This document shows positions 11,760 through 24,089 of a stretch of DNA of 64,000 nucleotides, piece after piece (positions within the stretch are counted from its first letter, which is position 1; each line of letters begins with the position of its first letter). The notes beneath the pieces are model-generated. The model made no database searches. It was not told the DNA's origin and saw only the letters and a program-made list of their open reading frames with translations. Source of the stretch: Plumapathes pennacea (lineage: Eukaryota; Cnidaria; Anthozoa; Antipatharia; Myriopathidae); assembly GCA_964036295.1 (NCBI GenBank), contig OZ038466.1, positions 10,628,001 to 10,692,000 of the forward strand, read 5' to 3'. The position numbers were made by a program, and so were the translations under genes.

Positions 11760-13639
11760 CCTGTCGCATTATTTACTGACGCAAGACAGGAAATTCTTAA
11801 AAGCAGCAGGACCGCCCGCCAACCCAGTTTAGTCTCACAGGCGTCCACGTATTGTGTTCACGCACCTCAGTCCTGTTGTGTTCTTATTTCGTGATAGCTG
11901 TTCCCGAGTCGTTTGGTTGCTGGCTCAACTGACCAGAGGCTTTCAGGGAGAACAGAAAATCTGTTGTATTACGCTAGGAATTTTTATTTAATTGGTAGGT
12001 ACAAGAATTTGATTTGTTAGTGATTTCCAAGGTTGAAGGGGGAACAAGAAAGAGAGAGGAATAAGATTGTTGGAGGAAAAGTGGCTTTTAATAGGACTTA
12101 ATGTTGATAAAAAACGAGATTAGATGGTAATATACAGGCTTTTAAAGTCTTCGTAGCTTCCTAGATCCGTTTGAAAGCAAACGCTTTGCATTAAGATGAT
12201 AAACGGGGACAAGAACCTGCTCGTTACAATAGAGAAATCACACAGCTGCTATTATTATCGATTTTTTGATGAATGGAGGATGCCCTCAAGACTCAACAAA
12301 GTAAAGATAGAATAGAATGGCCACCAAGTTTTACCAATACCCAGTTCTCCATACGGCAACTTGGAGTTTAAAACGAGAATATTCTTCAGATCGTTGCTGG
12401 GGATTAAACGTTCAACTGACCAAGCCTGTGGATACGCAGTATTTATTTCCGAGATGCCTGTTGCCTCTGTTTCAAAACGAGACCTGGTGCGAAAGCTTAT
12501 ATAGTTTATATGCACTCGAGTTTTGTGCAAATCAAACTCTAATTTACAAGTATGATGGTTCAACCAGTTATAGGAGTCGATGTGTGAAAGCTGGAAGCCG
12601 TTAAGAATTTTGAGCTAATGCTTGGAGCGTTAAACCTTCAACAGCTCAATATTTATAACGGTGTCCAGGTTTCATACATTAATCCATAGTCGATTCATTG
12701 TATGTTTTCTCCACGCCGATGCATTCTAAAACTAGTTCTGTACTAGCTTTTAATGGTTATTTTCACAAGAAAGATTTCGCACTGTGCCTTGTATGGAAAC
12801 AGAAAGCGACATCTCAGAAATGGCTCGTTCCTTCATGTTTTTCTTGGAACACCAGTGTATTTTTGGCTTGTTGTTTTGGCTAGTTCTCTACCATCAAGTG
12901 CGGAGTCCTGGTGCTTAAATACGAATTTAGGCACAGCGTATAATGTCTAAAATTATCTTTTAGACCTCTTGTACTAATTCCTTTTAGTGTAGAATCGAAG
13001 AAATAGTAATGATGTAAGATATAATGGCGTGAGTGTGTTGCATTTGTGCGCTTTACCGCACGGTAAGTTAACCGCTTATGCAGCGCTAAGCAGGAAAACC
13101 GACCCCTCACTTTTTTTTTATCTCGGGCACAAAGAGGAAAAATAAGTAAGAGGGGTGGGGAGGGTAGAGTACCCTTGGGAGCTGCGCGGCCGCGTAGGGC
13201 TGGTGGCGAACCATGGGCAGAGGTGGGTTGGGGGCGAGGCGGACTCGCCCCAGCTCTACTCCGCCCATGGTTTCGCCTGCCAGCATGTCCTCGAACCTAA
13301 GATTAGAGATTATTCACAATTGTGAATCATGTCAAAATTATCATATATCGACAATCCTACGTCACTGCACTACGGTAAAGTACTGGTGACTAAACATCGC
13401 AACAGTACGGTTGACAAAATGGCGGCTGAATATCAAATCAGTGATGCACCAGTCAATGTAAATCCCCCCAACCCGGGAATAGCGGGGATATGGGGGGGGG
13501 GGGGGGGGGGGGGATTTAGCGGGGCAAAAAACGACTTTTGATCATTAGAAGTGCTCCGGTTACCGGGGACGTGGATGAGATTTACAGCGGGGACCTGGAG
13601 ATGACTGTACGTTGGGAGATTGGAACGAGAATGTCTCAC
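11760..13639. other. IPO5 3' flank and intergenic sequence
   Basis: Presumably begins with the IPO5 3' UTR; no AATAAA was found near the stop. A degenerate palindromic family B copy occupies ~12590-12735. A palindrome (GGCGAACCATGGGC / GCCCATGGTTTCGCC) spans 13204-13276, and a 22-base G run sits at 13492-13513. No gene is supported. Confidence 0.5.
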
Positions 13640-14877
13640 GGTGTCAGACAAATGCAGACTGCAGACTAGAAATAAAATAAAACAAAACAAAACAAAACAA
13701 AACAAAATACAAAAACTTACACAAAATAAAATAAAACAAAACACCGCACCACGGTGCAAATACAAAAACAAAAACTTACGTAAAATGCCGTGAAATAAGT
13801 TCGATTGGTTCCCGTGAGCTTGACGAACGATATCATCCGAACCACTGCGGAAATTCATCATCCAAACCGACTTATTGGATCAGAAAATTCCTTCCTTCTC
13901 TCAAGCGTTTCTGATCAGCTCGATTTTCGACCGCACCCCTCCCCCCTCAACCACATTCTTGTGCTCCCCCATTTCTTGTGCGGTCATGACCTCTAAACTA
14001 ACTGAATAATGCCCACTTCTCCTGCCACGTCGGGTTTTCTATACACAATAGTATAATAATATAAAATAATAATAGTAGTATTCAAAAATTATAATAATCT
14101 ATTTCATCCAACAAACAAGGCCGATGGAAGAGACAAAAGAGAAGATTACAATTCATGCCCTTTCCAAACCATACTTTATTCCACGGCACATGTATTGTCG
14201 GCCGCGTTGTTGCACGAAGGCTAAATGCTAAAGTGGGGACAGGCGAATTTCAGGTAATGACTTGGCTGTATATGACAAGAAATTCAAGGTGTTCATTTCG
14301 CCGGTTTGTTTTGTGAACATGAACTTAATTGCACGACTTGGGGCTTTTGAGCCAATCAGTTTCTATCTTGATTGGTGATTACACCCCATAGTGTAAAGTC
14401 GGTACCGGAAATATGACACATCGTTTAGCCTGACGATAGCCAGATCGCCAGATGTTGAATACCAAGTCCATCAAACGTTAGAAATAGCTGCGTTGCATGT
14501 TTCAATTTTTTGGAATCTTTCACCGGCAGCAATAACTTTGCGGTAAGTCACTGTAATATTTTCCATATTTTCCCCATACGTATAGAGCGGATCAGAAACG
14601 CTTGAGAGAAGGAAGGAATTTTCTGACCCAATAAGTCGGTTTGGATGATGAATTTCCGAAATGGTTTGGATGATATCGTTCGAACTTATTTCACGGCATT
14701 TTACGTAAGTTTTTGTTTTTGTTTTTGTATTTGCACCGTTATGCGGTGTTTTGTTTTATCTTATGTACGTTTTTGTATTTTGTTTTGTTTTATTTCATTT
14801 TCTTTCTAGTCTGCAGTCTGCAATCTGCAGTCTGCAGTCTGCAGTCTGCGGTCTGCAGTCTGCATTTGTCCGACACC
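13640..14877. mobile_element. Foldback element D, copy 1 (1,238 bp, long TIRs)
   Basis: Long terminal inverted repeats at 13640-13912 and ~14590-14877. The ends are GGTGTCAGACAAATGCAGAC and GCATTTGTCCGACACC. Moving inward: CTGCAGACT tandem repeats, AAAATAAAACAAAAC-rich sequence, TTACGTAAAATGCCGTGAAA, and ATTCATCATCCAAACCGACT. The unique interior (~14200-14400) is shared, in opposite orientation, with copy 2 at 30963-32281. No transposase ORF is present; non-autonomous. Clean target duplications were not found. Confidence 0.85.
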
Positions 14878-15023
14878 GGGACACATCACATTTTCCACGG
14901 TTTAATTCGCCTCAGTTGTCTAAAATCACCATCAAAGGAAGAGGAGCCACTTGATTTTATTGAAGATACACTTACTCTTCACTTAAAATGATCCTCGACT
15001 AAAATAGTCGAGTTATTTCACTC

Positions 15024-15072
15024 TGTCCTTCCCGTTGATACGACACGATTACACCGTACCAGCGGGAAGGAC
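15024..15072. repeat. Short palindrome GTCCTTCCCG...CGGGAAGGAC
   Basis: Ten-base inverted arms around a ~28-bp loop; a smaller palindrome CTCGACTAAAATAGTCGAG sits just before it at 14996-15014. Confidence 0.55.
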
Positions 15073-15409
15073 ACGTCACATTTTCTACAGTTTAGTTCGC
15101 CACGAGGTTCAATATGTATTATAATCGTCTAAACTATGATGAAAGGAAGCGATGTTATTTCACTTAACTCAATAAGGCTTGTTCATTTCATCGTTCGATG
15201 AAATACACAGAAGACAGTCATCTTGGATTTACCGACATCGTCCGATTCTCGGTCGTGAGGCGATCGGGTCTAAACTCGTTTTCAGTCTTGCGCGGCTGTC
15301 CTTCCCGTGCTTCCATTATGTAAAACCCTATATATTGACTTACATGAAGGATACCTCAGAATGATTACATCGCGGGCGCGCAATACTTGACAAAATGGCG
15401 GACATAATC

Positions 15410-15680
15410 AGGTTTAAATTGAAGGTCAAGATTTCCCCTAATATCTGCATTGTTAGCGACAATGTCATCACCAGGGACTCGAATACACATAGGTAAAAGT
15501 GTCACGCTGTCGGCAGTATGTCCAGCAAAGAAAATAGTTGCTCATGAACTCACTGGGCTCGCATGAGGACGGACCCAGGGGTCAGGAATGAAGGTGAGTT
15601 TTTGCTTGACATATTTTCCTTCCTATTTGCCTGGGAGAATTAATCACTCTTGGAAGTGAAAGGTGAAAGGGTTAAGAGTG
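15410..15680. repeat. Dispersed repeat E and a family C end
   Basis: GTTAGCGACAATGTCATCACCAGGG, GTGTCACGCT and GGAATGAAGGTGAGTT recur in reverse orientation within ~36600-36870. At 15629-15675 a partial family C terminus (AATCACTCTTGGAAGTGAAA ... GGGTTAA) follows. No gene is visible from 14878 to 16840. Confidence 0.5.
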
Positions 15681-16319
15681 AATGTCTGTCAGAATTGATC
15701 AAACGGCCGGCACATATAATTTACAACTACATTTGATTTCCCTCGAAGTTTTGTGTCTGAACAATCCTTATATTGCTTCTGAAGTCCACAGGAAGGGAAG
15801 CATGTATTACAATTCTTGCCGCTTAGATTTTCAAATCCCAGAGAAAATATGTTGTGCGCTTTAAAGTAGCCTGAAAAATTGCTGGTAATCCCGGGCATTT
15901 TTCTGATATTTTGACGACCATCTTCGTACTGATTTACGAACTGGTCAAAACATTAACAGAGTGTTGGGCTTCGTTAACGTGATTTCGACAACTGGTGCGA
16001 TTGGTGTGCGGAAGGATAAAACCATGTTTTAGTTATACTAATTTTTGCTACCGTTGACATTTACTGGAATAACTGAGAGAGAGAGAGTCTTTCAGATACA
16101 GAATGTGATATTCACGGACTGCAGATTGATTTCAAGCAATGTCCAGTAATTGTTTCATCCTTTCTTTGTTGCCCAGTCAGGCAACCATTGCACTGAATTT
16201 ACTTGCCCGGCCAGAATTTAGTGTTAATGCTGGGTAAAAGTAAGGCTTACTTTTTTCATATAGGCTGATATCATGCCAAGCCTAATGAGTCACATCTTCT
16301 GCAGGAAGCAGTCCTGTTA

Positions 16320-16510
16320 TAGGGAGCACTTGCATTTAACAAGATCCCATAAGGATCTTAACAGGATCTAGCTATAGTATGTTTATCCAAGGATGATCCT
16401 GCCAGGATCTTGTTGTGTTTATCCTATGACAATCTAAGAGGATCTTAACCAGATCCTACCAGTATCTAGGATTATGTTATGTTTCCTATCCTGCAAGATC
16501 CTTGCTATAT
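16320..16510. repeat. Degenerate AGGATCTT repeat cluster
   Basis: Words AAGGATCTT, AGGATCTTG, CAGGATC and AGATCCT recur about ten times in 190 bp in both orientations, without a fixed period. Confidence 0.55.
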
Positions 16511-16839
16511 TTTCTTGTAAATGGCTGAAGAAAAATAAGACTAATGTACGTATTTCAAAAGTCTTGTTGTGGTTTTTCTTTCAAAGGAAAACCAAACATG
16601 ATTTCCTTTGGTATTTGATTGTTTAAAACTGATTTGGACAGAATAGACTTGGTGTACTTATTCTGGTTTCGATTTTTGACCGTTAATTGAAAGCGGTTCT
16701 ATGTTCTCAAAATCACTTCCATTTTTCGAAATTTGTAATGATTTGTTTTGATTTGTAATTAGATATCATCAGTATGCAGTATCTGAGTTGTAAGGTAAAT
16801 GTGCAATCCATGTACATTTATGGGGAATCAATTAGTTGT

Positions 16840-19800
16840 GATATCATGGCTGAAATTTTTATGCCAATTACTTCCTGGTGGCCCTGTTTAGACTGGCCAA
16901 ATCCCTAAACATATATAGGTCAACCTCCCTCCTAAATTCTAGAAATTGACACATTTGTGCTGAGGAGTGATTTTTTGTTTAGAAAATCAGTGATTTTAGA
17001 ACCATTTTCAGGGCCTTTGAAAATGACACTATTTCATCAACAAACTCACCTGTATTTTGCAGTTCTCCCACCCTCTATTACACAGTGTCGCATAGTGAAG
17101 ATGCGTCTGTTGCTGACACATACTAGAAAAGATTTTGCAATTTAAAATGTTACATTTCAGCCAATATATTATAGCCAGATTTTATCAGCCCCAAGCAAAG
17201 TCTTTATAACTCAGATCATGTGTCTTAAAATGGTAAAGTCTGTGTGTTCACCAGTGTGCAGCACTGTCTAAATAAAACTTCAAGAATGCAGACTTTCAGG
17301 GAAACCAACAATGAAATGCTCAATGAAATGACAGGAGTTTTGTGCTTGATACACTATTGTACAGTATTTGTTGTCAATATCATTACTGAAATTCAACCAG
17401 TTTTTATGCTAATCAGAACTGCACAATGTGCTGGTAAGCTGAAGCCACAGAATAGGGCACAAAGGCCACAGTGGTAGCAAGCATTACCCCTTGATCTACC
17501 AAAAAAAAAATTTTTTTCTGAGCCCAAGTAATAGCAGCCATGGACAGCTGTTTTGGCCTTATTAGGCCTCGTCAGCATGGTATAGCTATACATGGGCTCA
17601 GGTTCCCACATTGAGGTAACAAGCTGTAAAATTGTAAGGCTTGTGGGATGTGGCTCAGTTTTTATGCTGATTAGTTCCTGTTGACCCTGTTTAGGATAGC
17701 CAAAATCCCCCAAAATATACTGTATGGGTCAATTGCCCTCCAAACCTCTAGAAAATAGTAAATTTGTGCTGAGGGGTGATTTTACTGTAGAGCTGTCCGA
17801 AGGTCCACTCTAAATGACATTGTTTCAACAAACTCACCTGATTTTTGCAGTTGTCTGACCAACTATTCGCGGTGTCTCTTAGTGAAGATGCATCTGTTAT
17901 AATTGTACTTTCACGCACTAGGAAAGATTTCAAGTGCAGTACTGTACTAAATACTTTTAATTATAGTCAATAACGACTTTTTAATCTTTTCTTTTAATAA
18001 ATGCCAGGGCTCATAAATTTAGTGTGAGGTTTCACACCAGGCTCATTCTCAGCTAAAGTGGTCAATCACTGTCTCACAACTTTGGTACCGAAAGAAATTT
18101 TTTCTGATGTTTTTTAGGTTTCTACTCTCTTAAGAAAGCTCTGCACTATAGCGAGTAAATTAGTAAAAGTTGCCGGAGGCAAAGCACCAATAATCTTGAA
18201 CTACAGTATGGACCATCAAGTCACCAAGAGTAGGCAAAAAATCCCTGTCTTGCCGACAAATTTTCATGGAAACATCATCAATTCCTTTTTTCATTCTGTG
18301 GATAGGAGGTAGTTTGTATTTTCCCTGCCGGGCTTGTATGGCAATAGTTTGTTTCAAGCTTGAAAATCACTGCTGAACATTTTATTTGCTGAAGCATTAA
18401 GGACTGATATATACATGTCTCACAATTTTGTAACATAGTCGTTACCATCGAATAGAGATGTCAATATTTTCGCTGTTTGTACTGTCTCATTTATCCTTCA
18501 AGTATTTAATGGTTTATAGTTTATAGATTTATAAAATACCACAACTGGTTCTACTCATTTTTATAGATTTTTTAATATTAGCGATTTTATAAGAGGTACT
18601 CAAAAGTGACATTTTTTTCGTGTAACATAAGATACCATGTTTCTCTCAGATGCTTATTGGTACGTGCATTTTCTTGTACAATAGTATTAAGTGCAAAACT
18701 TCTGTCATTCATTGGGTATCTCAGTGCTGGTTTTCCCTGTATTCTTGTGATTTTCTGTGACAGTGCTACACACTGGTGAACTCGCAGACTTTGACATTTC
18801 AAGGCATAATCTGAGTTATAAGGATGTTTTTTTGTGGCAGATAAAACTTGGAGCTATATCTTGGCTAAAATTTCATGTTATTGACTATAGTTGTGGGAGG
18901 CTTGGCCTGAAAGAGGTCCCTTTTCAAGCCTCAGTTATAAGAAAGGGTATAGCAAACAATGCTTTTGGTATTTTTATTGGTCGAAAGAGTGGCTGGTGAA
19001 GGGAAAATTGTATGATAGGGGTAAGCTGTAAATTCAATTGAGGGATTTGCAAAAATGGTGTTGTGGAATTACTGCATGTGGTTTTTCTGGGCATAATTCT
19101 GAAGCAGTACATCAATATAGTGGATGCATACAAGTCTTAATTTTCTGAATATTCTTTCCCTAATAACTTCATAATGAAGAACAATCAGCAAAGCTGTCTG
19201 ACCCCTCCACCTCCCACCACTCCACCCCCGGAGGGGGAGGCACTTTGGGTGGGGGTGTGCCGCCCGGTCCTGAAAACCCTTACCCTAATTTCAGACCAAA
19301 ATAGCTGATTTTCTATACCCTATTTCAGACCTGACTCCAAAAATGTATACCCTATTTCAGGCCTGACTCCAAAATGTATACCCTATTTCAGACCTTTTTT
19401 TAGAGATTTTTTGTTCTTTTGTCCCCCTGGGGACTCCACCCTTGATTTGACATTTTCTCATATTTCAGACGCCTCATTAAATTTGTGAGCCTTAGCATTT
19501 ATGAAGAGAATAGATTGAAAAGTTATTAGTGACTATTGAGGCGTTTACAGACTTACTGCTCATACCAATGGTGAAGAAGAGATTGAGAAGTTATTATGTC
19601 TAGGTGCATTTATGGCTTCCGTGCAAATTTAAAAAAGTCTATACATATTGTACGCATATTCATATACAGGCAGATCATAACATATTAGGTTCTAATCTGG
19701 GTTATCAGGACTTGTCTGGGATGGATAAAATCTGGTTATATCTTGGCCGAAATTTAACATTTTAAATGCGAAATCTTTCCTAGTGTGTATCAGCAACAGA

Positions 19801-21330
19801 CACATCTTCACTGTATGAGACAATGCCGAAAAGGTGGTGAGAGAACTGCAAAAATCAGGTGAGTTTGTTGAACAATGCCAGTTTTAAATGACTTCAAAAC
19901 GGCTCTAAAATCACCCGTTACTTTAGCAAAAAATCATCCCTCAGCAGGAATTCTGTACTGTTCTAGAGTTTAGGAGGGCCCTTGACCCGGATATTTTTAG
20001 GGATTTTGGCAAGCCTAAGTAGGGACACCAGGAACTAGTCGGGGTATAAAATGGTTGAGTGTTAGCCAAGATATCGTAGCAATAAGTAGCCCCATACATT
20101 TTCCTAACAGTCCCGATACTGCGTACTAATGATATACTGGTATATGCATTTTTCCTTTAATTTGTACGATAGTATCAAGGGCAAAACGTTTTTCATTTAT
20201 TGCGCATCTCAGTGTTGGTATTCCCTGAAAGTCTGCGTTCTTGATGTTTCTTGTAGACCTTGTAGATATTAAATTTATTCAACTCTAAACTCAGCCAAAA
20301 GAAGAACGGCACAGTTCTCTTTACGCACGTATTTAGTTTGGATGCAGCCCAGGCTGGAGTATCATGGCCTCTGATAAATATGTAGGTGTCAAAGTTAAGC
20401 TGTGCATGATATGCAAACAATGCAGAGTAAAAGAAGACAAAGTACTTCCAAGTTAAACGGTTGGACAAAATCTGTGAAGTCTATCCGGCCGAGCGGCAAA
20501 GTTGCTTCCCGCGTGTCGTCACTCACTGGGATTCTCCAGCTCCTTCGTTCAGATTGTGTCTTCACGTTCTCAAAGTTCTGAGCATTTGTTTCATCGTACA
20601 TTTCTCTACATTGCGAAGTTGTGTAATTCTATTTCATATTGTTTCACTGATTTCAATACATCATTAATATTTCTAACTCATGACAGTATTCATGGAAAAA
20701 AATGACATCACTGACCAGCGCCCCAACCAATCAGCGTTAGCCAATTCTCGATCCCAATAAAAAAAAATCTTCCCATTTTAATACTTGGTCCGCCTTCGGC
20801 AAGTAAAGACTAAGACCAGGATTACTCAACCTGATGTGACCGTCTGTCACCTTGCTGTGACCGTCTGTCACCCTGATGTGCCGCCTTACCACTTTTTCGG
20901 GGGGGGGGGGGGGGATTTTTTGCCAGCCTACACATAGGAAGGAATCGGCGTACAAATTGGATGAATTTTGGCCAAGGTATCACAACAATAAGTAGTCCAC
21001 ATACATTTATCTGACAGTCCCGAACTATTGTTATATTGGTACATGCAGTTCTTTTCATTCATTGAGCATCTTAGTGTTGCTCTTCCGTGAAAGTCTGCGT
21101 TCGACAGCGATCCATAGTGATGAATTCTCGGACTTTTCTCGGACTTCAATATGTTTGTGCATAACCTGAGTTACAAGGACTTCGTATGAAGCTGCGAAAA
21201 TCTGGCCATATCCTGGCCAAAATGTGACCATTTTAAACGCGAAGTCTTTCCTAGTTTGTATCAGAAACAGGTGCAACCTTCCTGTAAGGCACTGCAAAAA
21301 GATAGTCAGAGAATCGTAAAACTCAGGGCG
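16840..21330. repeat. Cluster of a long diverged dispersed repeat F, at least five partial copies
   Basis: Forward copies at ~16850-17340 and ~17640-17960, reverse copies at ~18600-18890, ~19670-20250 and ~20940-21330. Shared words include ACAAACTCACCTG.TTTTTGCAG, CTAGGAAAGATTT, GTGAAGATGC.TCTGTT, GCAGACTTTCAGGGAAACC, GATGCTCAATGAA and ATCTTGGC.AAAATTT (dots are variable). The unit seems to be ~0.8-0.9 kb. No intact ORF, so it may be a decayed transposon or a low-copy satellite. A short ACCCTATTTCAGACC array lies at 19270-19410, a GACCGTCTGTCACC triplet at 20830-20885 and a 16-base G run at 20899-20914. Confidence 0.65.
19270..19410. repeat. TATACCCTATTTCAGACC tandem repeat, ~4 copies
   Basis: Units of about 33 bp (TATACCCTATTTCAGACCTG plus ACTCCAAAA). 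The reverse complement of the same unit type forms the larger array at 52958-53170. Confidence 0.75.
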
Positions 21331-21611
21331 TGGCACTATTTGAGTAGGAGCAGGGTATGGGTGCGACTGGCACGTGTAGTACGGCTGAGAAAGAGAAGCG
21401 GCGAACCCTTCCGAGGCGGATATGCTCTGCTTTTGGTCTGTCGCGTGCAGTGTCGTTGTGTAATGCAAAATAATGTTATGCCAAAGAACTGCCTGGCAGT
21501 GCTATGCTAATCTATGCCACTCGAATGTAAGGATTTTACATTCCATGTGCACGCGCGCCAACTCACGAATTTGCATTTTTATTCATCAATTTGAATCTGA
21601 GCTGAGCGGAC

Positions 21612-22352
21612 ATGTCGAACGAAAGTTTAGGTTTTTCGGTGAGTATTGCTTGGTTTATGGATAAATGTTGCTGTTCCTAAGCTAAAGTCAAACTGCTCTA
21701 TGCCTCGTGAAAGTATTTCTTGCCAAACAGCCTCCTGGGTCTTGTATTTATCCTCGCCTGAAGACCGTTAGTAACAACACGTGTTTTTCGTTTCCGCAGA
21801 GCTTTATTGACGAACAGTTCAAACCAGAGGAGTTCATGGAAGGTCTGCCTTTTTGGTGAGTGGTAATTGCTTCAACTTGTGCAGTACACAAACGAAATAC
21901 GTGTCAATGAACAATTTGCGAGAAATTCGCGTTTGAATGTAGTCTTCTTCGATCGAACTAAATTCAGAAGAGCTCGGTCCTGTTTTCGTTCGTGTGTTAT
22001 TTTTATTACCAATGAAATAGTGTAACTTTAGGTTAAAGCTTCTATTGGTTCGACAAGAATAGAGTTCGACGTCTACAAACAACAGTGAGATTCGTGGTTG
22101 GACTCGGGTGGTTTTTATGAAAAGCGTTGGTGTCCCTTGCTTATTTTCTTCGTCTGTTTGTTTCAACTGGATTACATTTTAGTGACGATATTTTTTTTCT
22201 CCAGAGATCAAGTTAGAAGTCCCAAAAACACTAGTGGTATCTTTGTGGAACTCTTAGACTTCACGCTTCCCTATGTGGACTCGGTTGGCAATTTCACAAG
22301 GACTTTTGTTGCTGGAAAGTCGTCTTTCTGTGACCTCAGACATGAACGTTGA
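21612..22352 (+). CDS. Candidate short exons, gene not recognised
   Basis: An ATG at 21612 opens nine codons (MSNESLGFS) ending at a consensus GTGAGT donor. A CGCAG acceptor precedes 21801-21855 (SFIDEQFKPEEFMEGLPF), followed by another GTGAGT. A third open stretch follows a TCTCCAG acceptor at 22206 and ends in TGA at ~22350. The frame does not pass cleanly from the second to the third exon (TG|A gives a stop). I do not recognise the product: either the 5' exons of a gene disrupted by the satellites downstream, or chance. Confidence 0.25.
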
Positions 22353-22609
22353 GGAATAATTCAAGTCGTTGTATTCTTGGTCATTGGAACTGTATGGAGA
22401 CAGGTTAGCTAATTTTGTTTTTGTTTTTATTAGAATGAGCTTTCCAGAAATAGTGAGATGTTCGATATTTTTGCGCGCATATTTTCAACCTGGTAAAACC
22501 CGACTTTTTCATTGATAAAATTTGTGCGTGAATTAAAACGGATAGGTTCTCTTCAAACCCGTCTTTTTGAATTCCTTTGGAGTTTTGGTTTGTACCAGTG
22601 AAAGCTTTA

Positions 22610-23260
22610 TGTTCGTGTGCATTGTAAGACTTTACGAAGACTTGTATCTTGTACGCAGACTTGTATCTTAATCGCAAAATATTTATACATCGCTACTTGT
22701 GTACATTGCAGGTTTTTACGATTATTTGTATCTTGAGCGCTGCAGACTCGTACGTCGCTAGTCATGTAGGAATTTACGATTTAAACGCAGAATACTCGTA
22801 CGTCGCTTGTCGCGTGCATTGTAGGATTTTACGAAGACTTGCATTTGAACGCAGAATACTCGTACGTCGCTAGCCGTGTAGGACTTCTATCTCGAGCGAA
22901 GTCTATTTATACATTGCTTATCGTGTGCATTGTAGGACTTTACAGACTTGCATTTTCAACGCAGAATACTCGTACGTCGCTAGTCGCGTTCATTGCAGAA
23001 TATTTTTTCGTCGCTAATCGGGTACGTTGTAGGATTTTCCGAAGACTTGCATTTTGAACGCTACGTGTCGTGTTTTGAGCGCAGAAAATTTAAACGTCGC
23101 TGACCGTGTACATTGTAGGATTTCACGAAGATTTGTATCTCGATCGCAAAACATTTATACGTCGCAACTCATGTGCATTGTATTTTGTATTACTTGTGTA
23201 CAGTGCACGATTTTACGAAAACTTGTGTTTTAAACGCAGAATACTCTAACGTTCAGCAAT
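22610..23260 (+). repeat. ~65-bp satellite G, forward array
   Basis: Degenerate units built from TTTACGAAGACTTGTATCTT, GAACGCAGAATACTCGTACG and CGCTAGTCGTGTGCATTGTA, roughly ten copies. The reverse complement of the same unit forms the larger array at 26040-27460. Confidence 0.8.
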
Positions 23261-23396
23261 CTATTAGCTCTTCTAAGCTATTTCTAAGCAGTTGCGCTCT
23301 TCTCTGTAGGAATATTTGACGGTACTTGTAAAATTAATTGTAATATGCGAGTGCGAATAAAGATTGTCTCGTCTTGTCTTTAATTTATTGTCCATG

Positions 23397-23618
23397 TAAC
23401 CATGGGCTGACATCATATTAAATTTTCCATGTAAGGCAACTGTGACTATCAAAGCGTATCATTACATCATGTTTATTCTTGCACGCGTAAAAGCCATTAC
23501 AAGAGCCAATCCCTGCTTGATATTTGCACTGCATGAATAAATATGATATTTAATGAACACTTTTTTATGGTCATGGTCACCTTACATGGTAAATTTAATA
23601 TGATGTCAGCCCATGGTA
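23397..23618. mobile_element. MITE with ~38-bp TIRs between satellite blocks
   Basis: Ends TAACCATGGGCTGACATCAT (23397) and ATGATGTCAGCCCATGGTA (to 23618) are inverted copies extending through ATTAAATTT..CCATGTAAGG. No ORF. Confidence 0.8.
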
Positions 23619-23754
23619 CACTGCAAACTTTGCTGACGTCACAATTCCGACTCTTTAAATTTGAGGTCGCTACAGGGTGGTTGGATGGGCGGTAGTCGAT
23701 GGGTGAGCGACATTCAACTAGCTGAGCGAATAGGGGGGTTAGGGGGCTTGGGGA

Positions 23755-23940
23755 GGATTTGTATATAAAGATTTTAAAAACTTTTCTTTCAAGATTTTTT
23801 TTTTGTATATAAAGATTTTAAAAACTTTTCTTTCAAGATTTTTTTTTTCAAGAAGATTATTTTGAACTCTTTATTAGTTTGTTCAATAAACTTTTACAAG
23901 ATTCTTTCAAGATTTTTTTTTTCAAGAAGATCATTTTGAA
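23755..23940. repeat. Direct repeat of AT-rich units
   Basis: Two adjacent copies of ~55 bp (TGTATATAAAGATTTTAAAA then CTTTTCTTTCAAGA). They are followed by two copies of TTTCAAGAAGAT.ATTTTGAAC about 80 bp apart. Confidence 0.7.
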
Positions 23941-24089
23941 CAAGATTGTACACTACCTGTGCTATACAAAGTATTACTGCTACTAAACTGCTCAACTCTA
24001 AGAAGAACTGTTGTGGTCAGTTCTTTACTAATGTACACGTTTACAACTACTCTGGAGGACTAACTTTTAACTACCTTTACAGCTTTGGT

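Noticed and set aside
13433-13861. Minus-strand frame of ~140 codons with polyproline
   Set aside because: Produced by the G22 run plus the AAAACAAAATA tract of foldback element D; no splice or family support.
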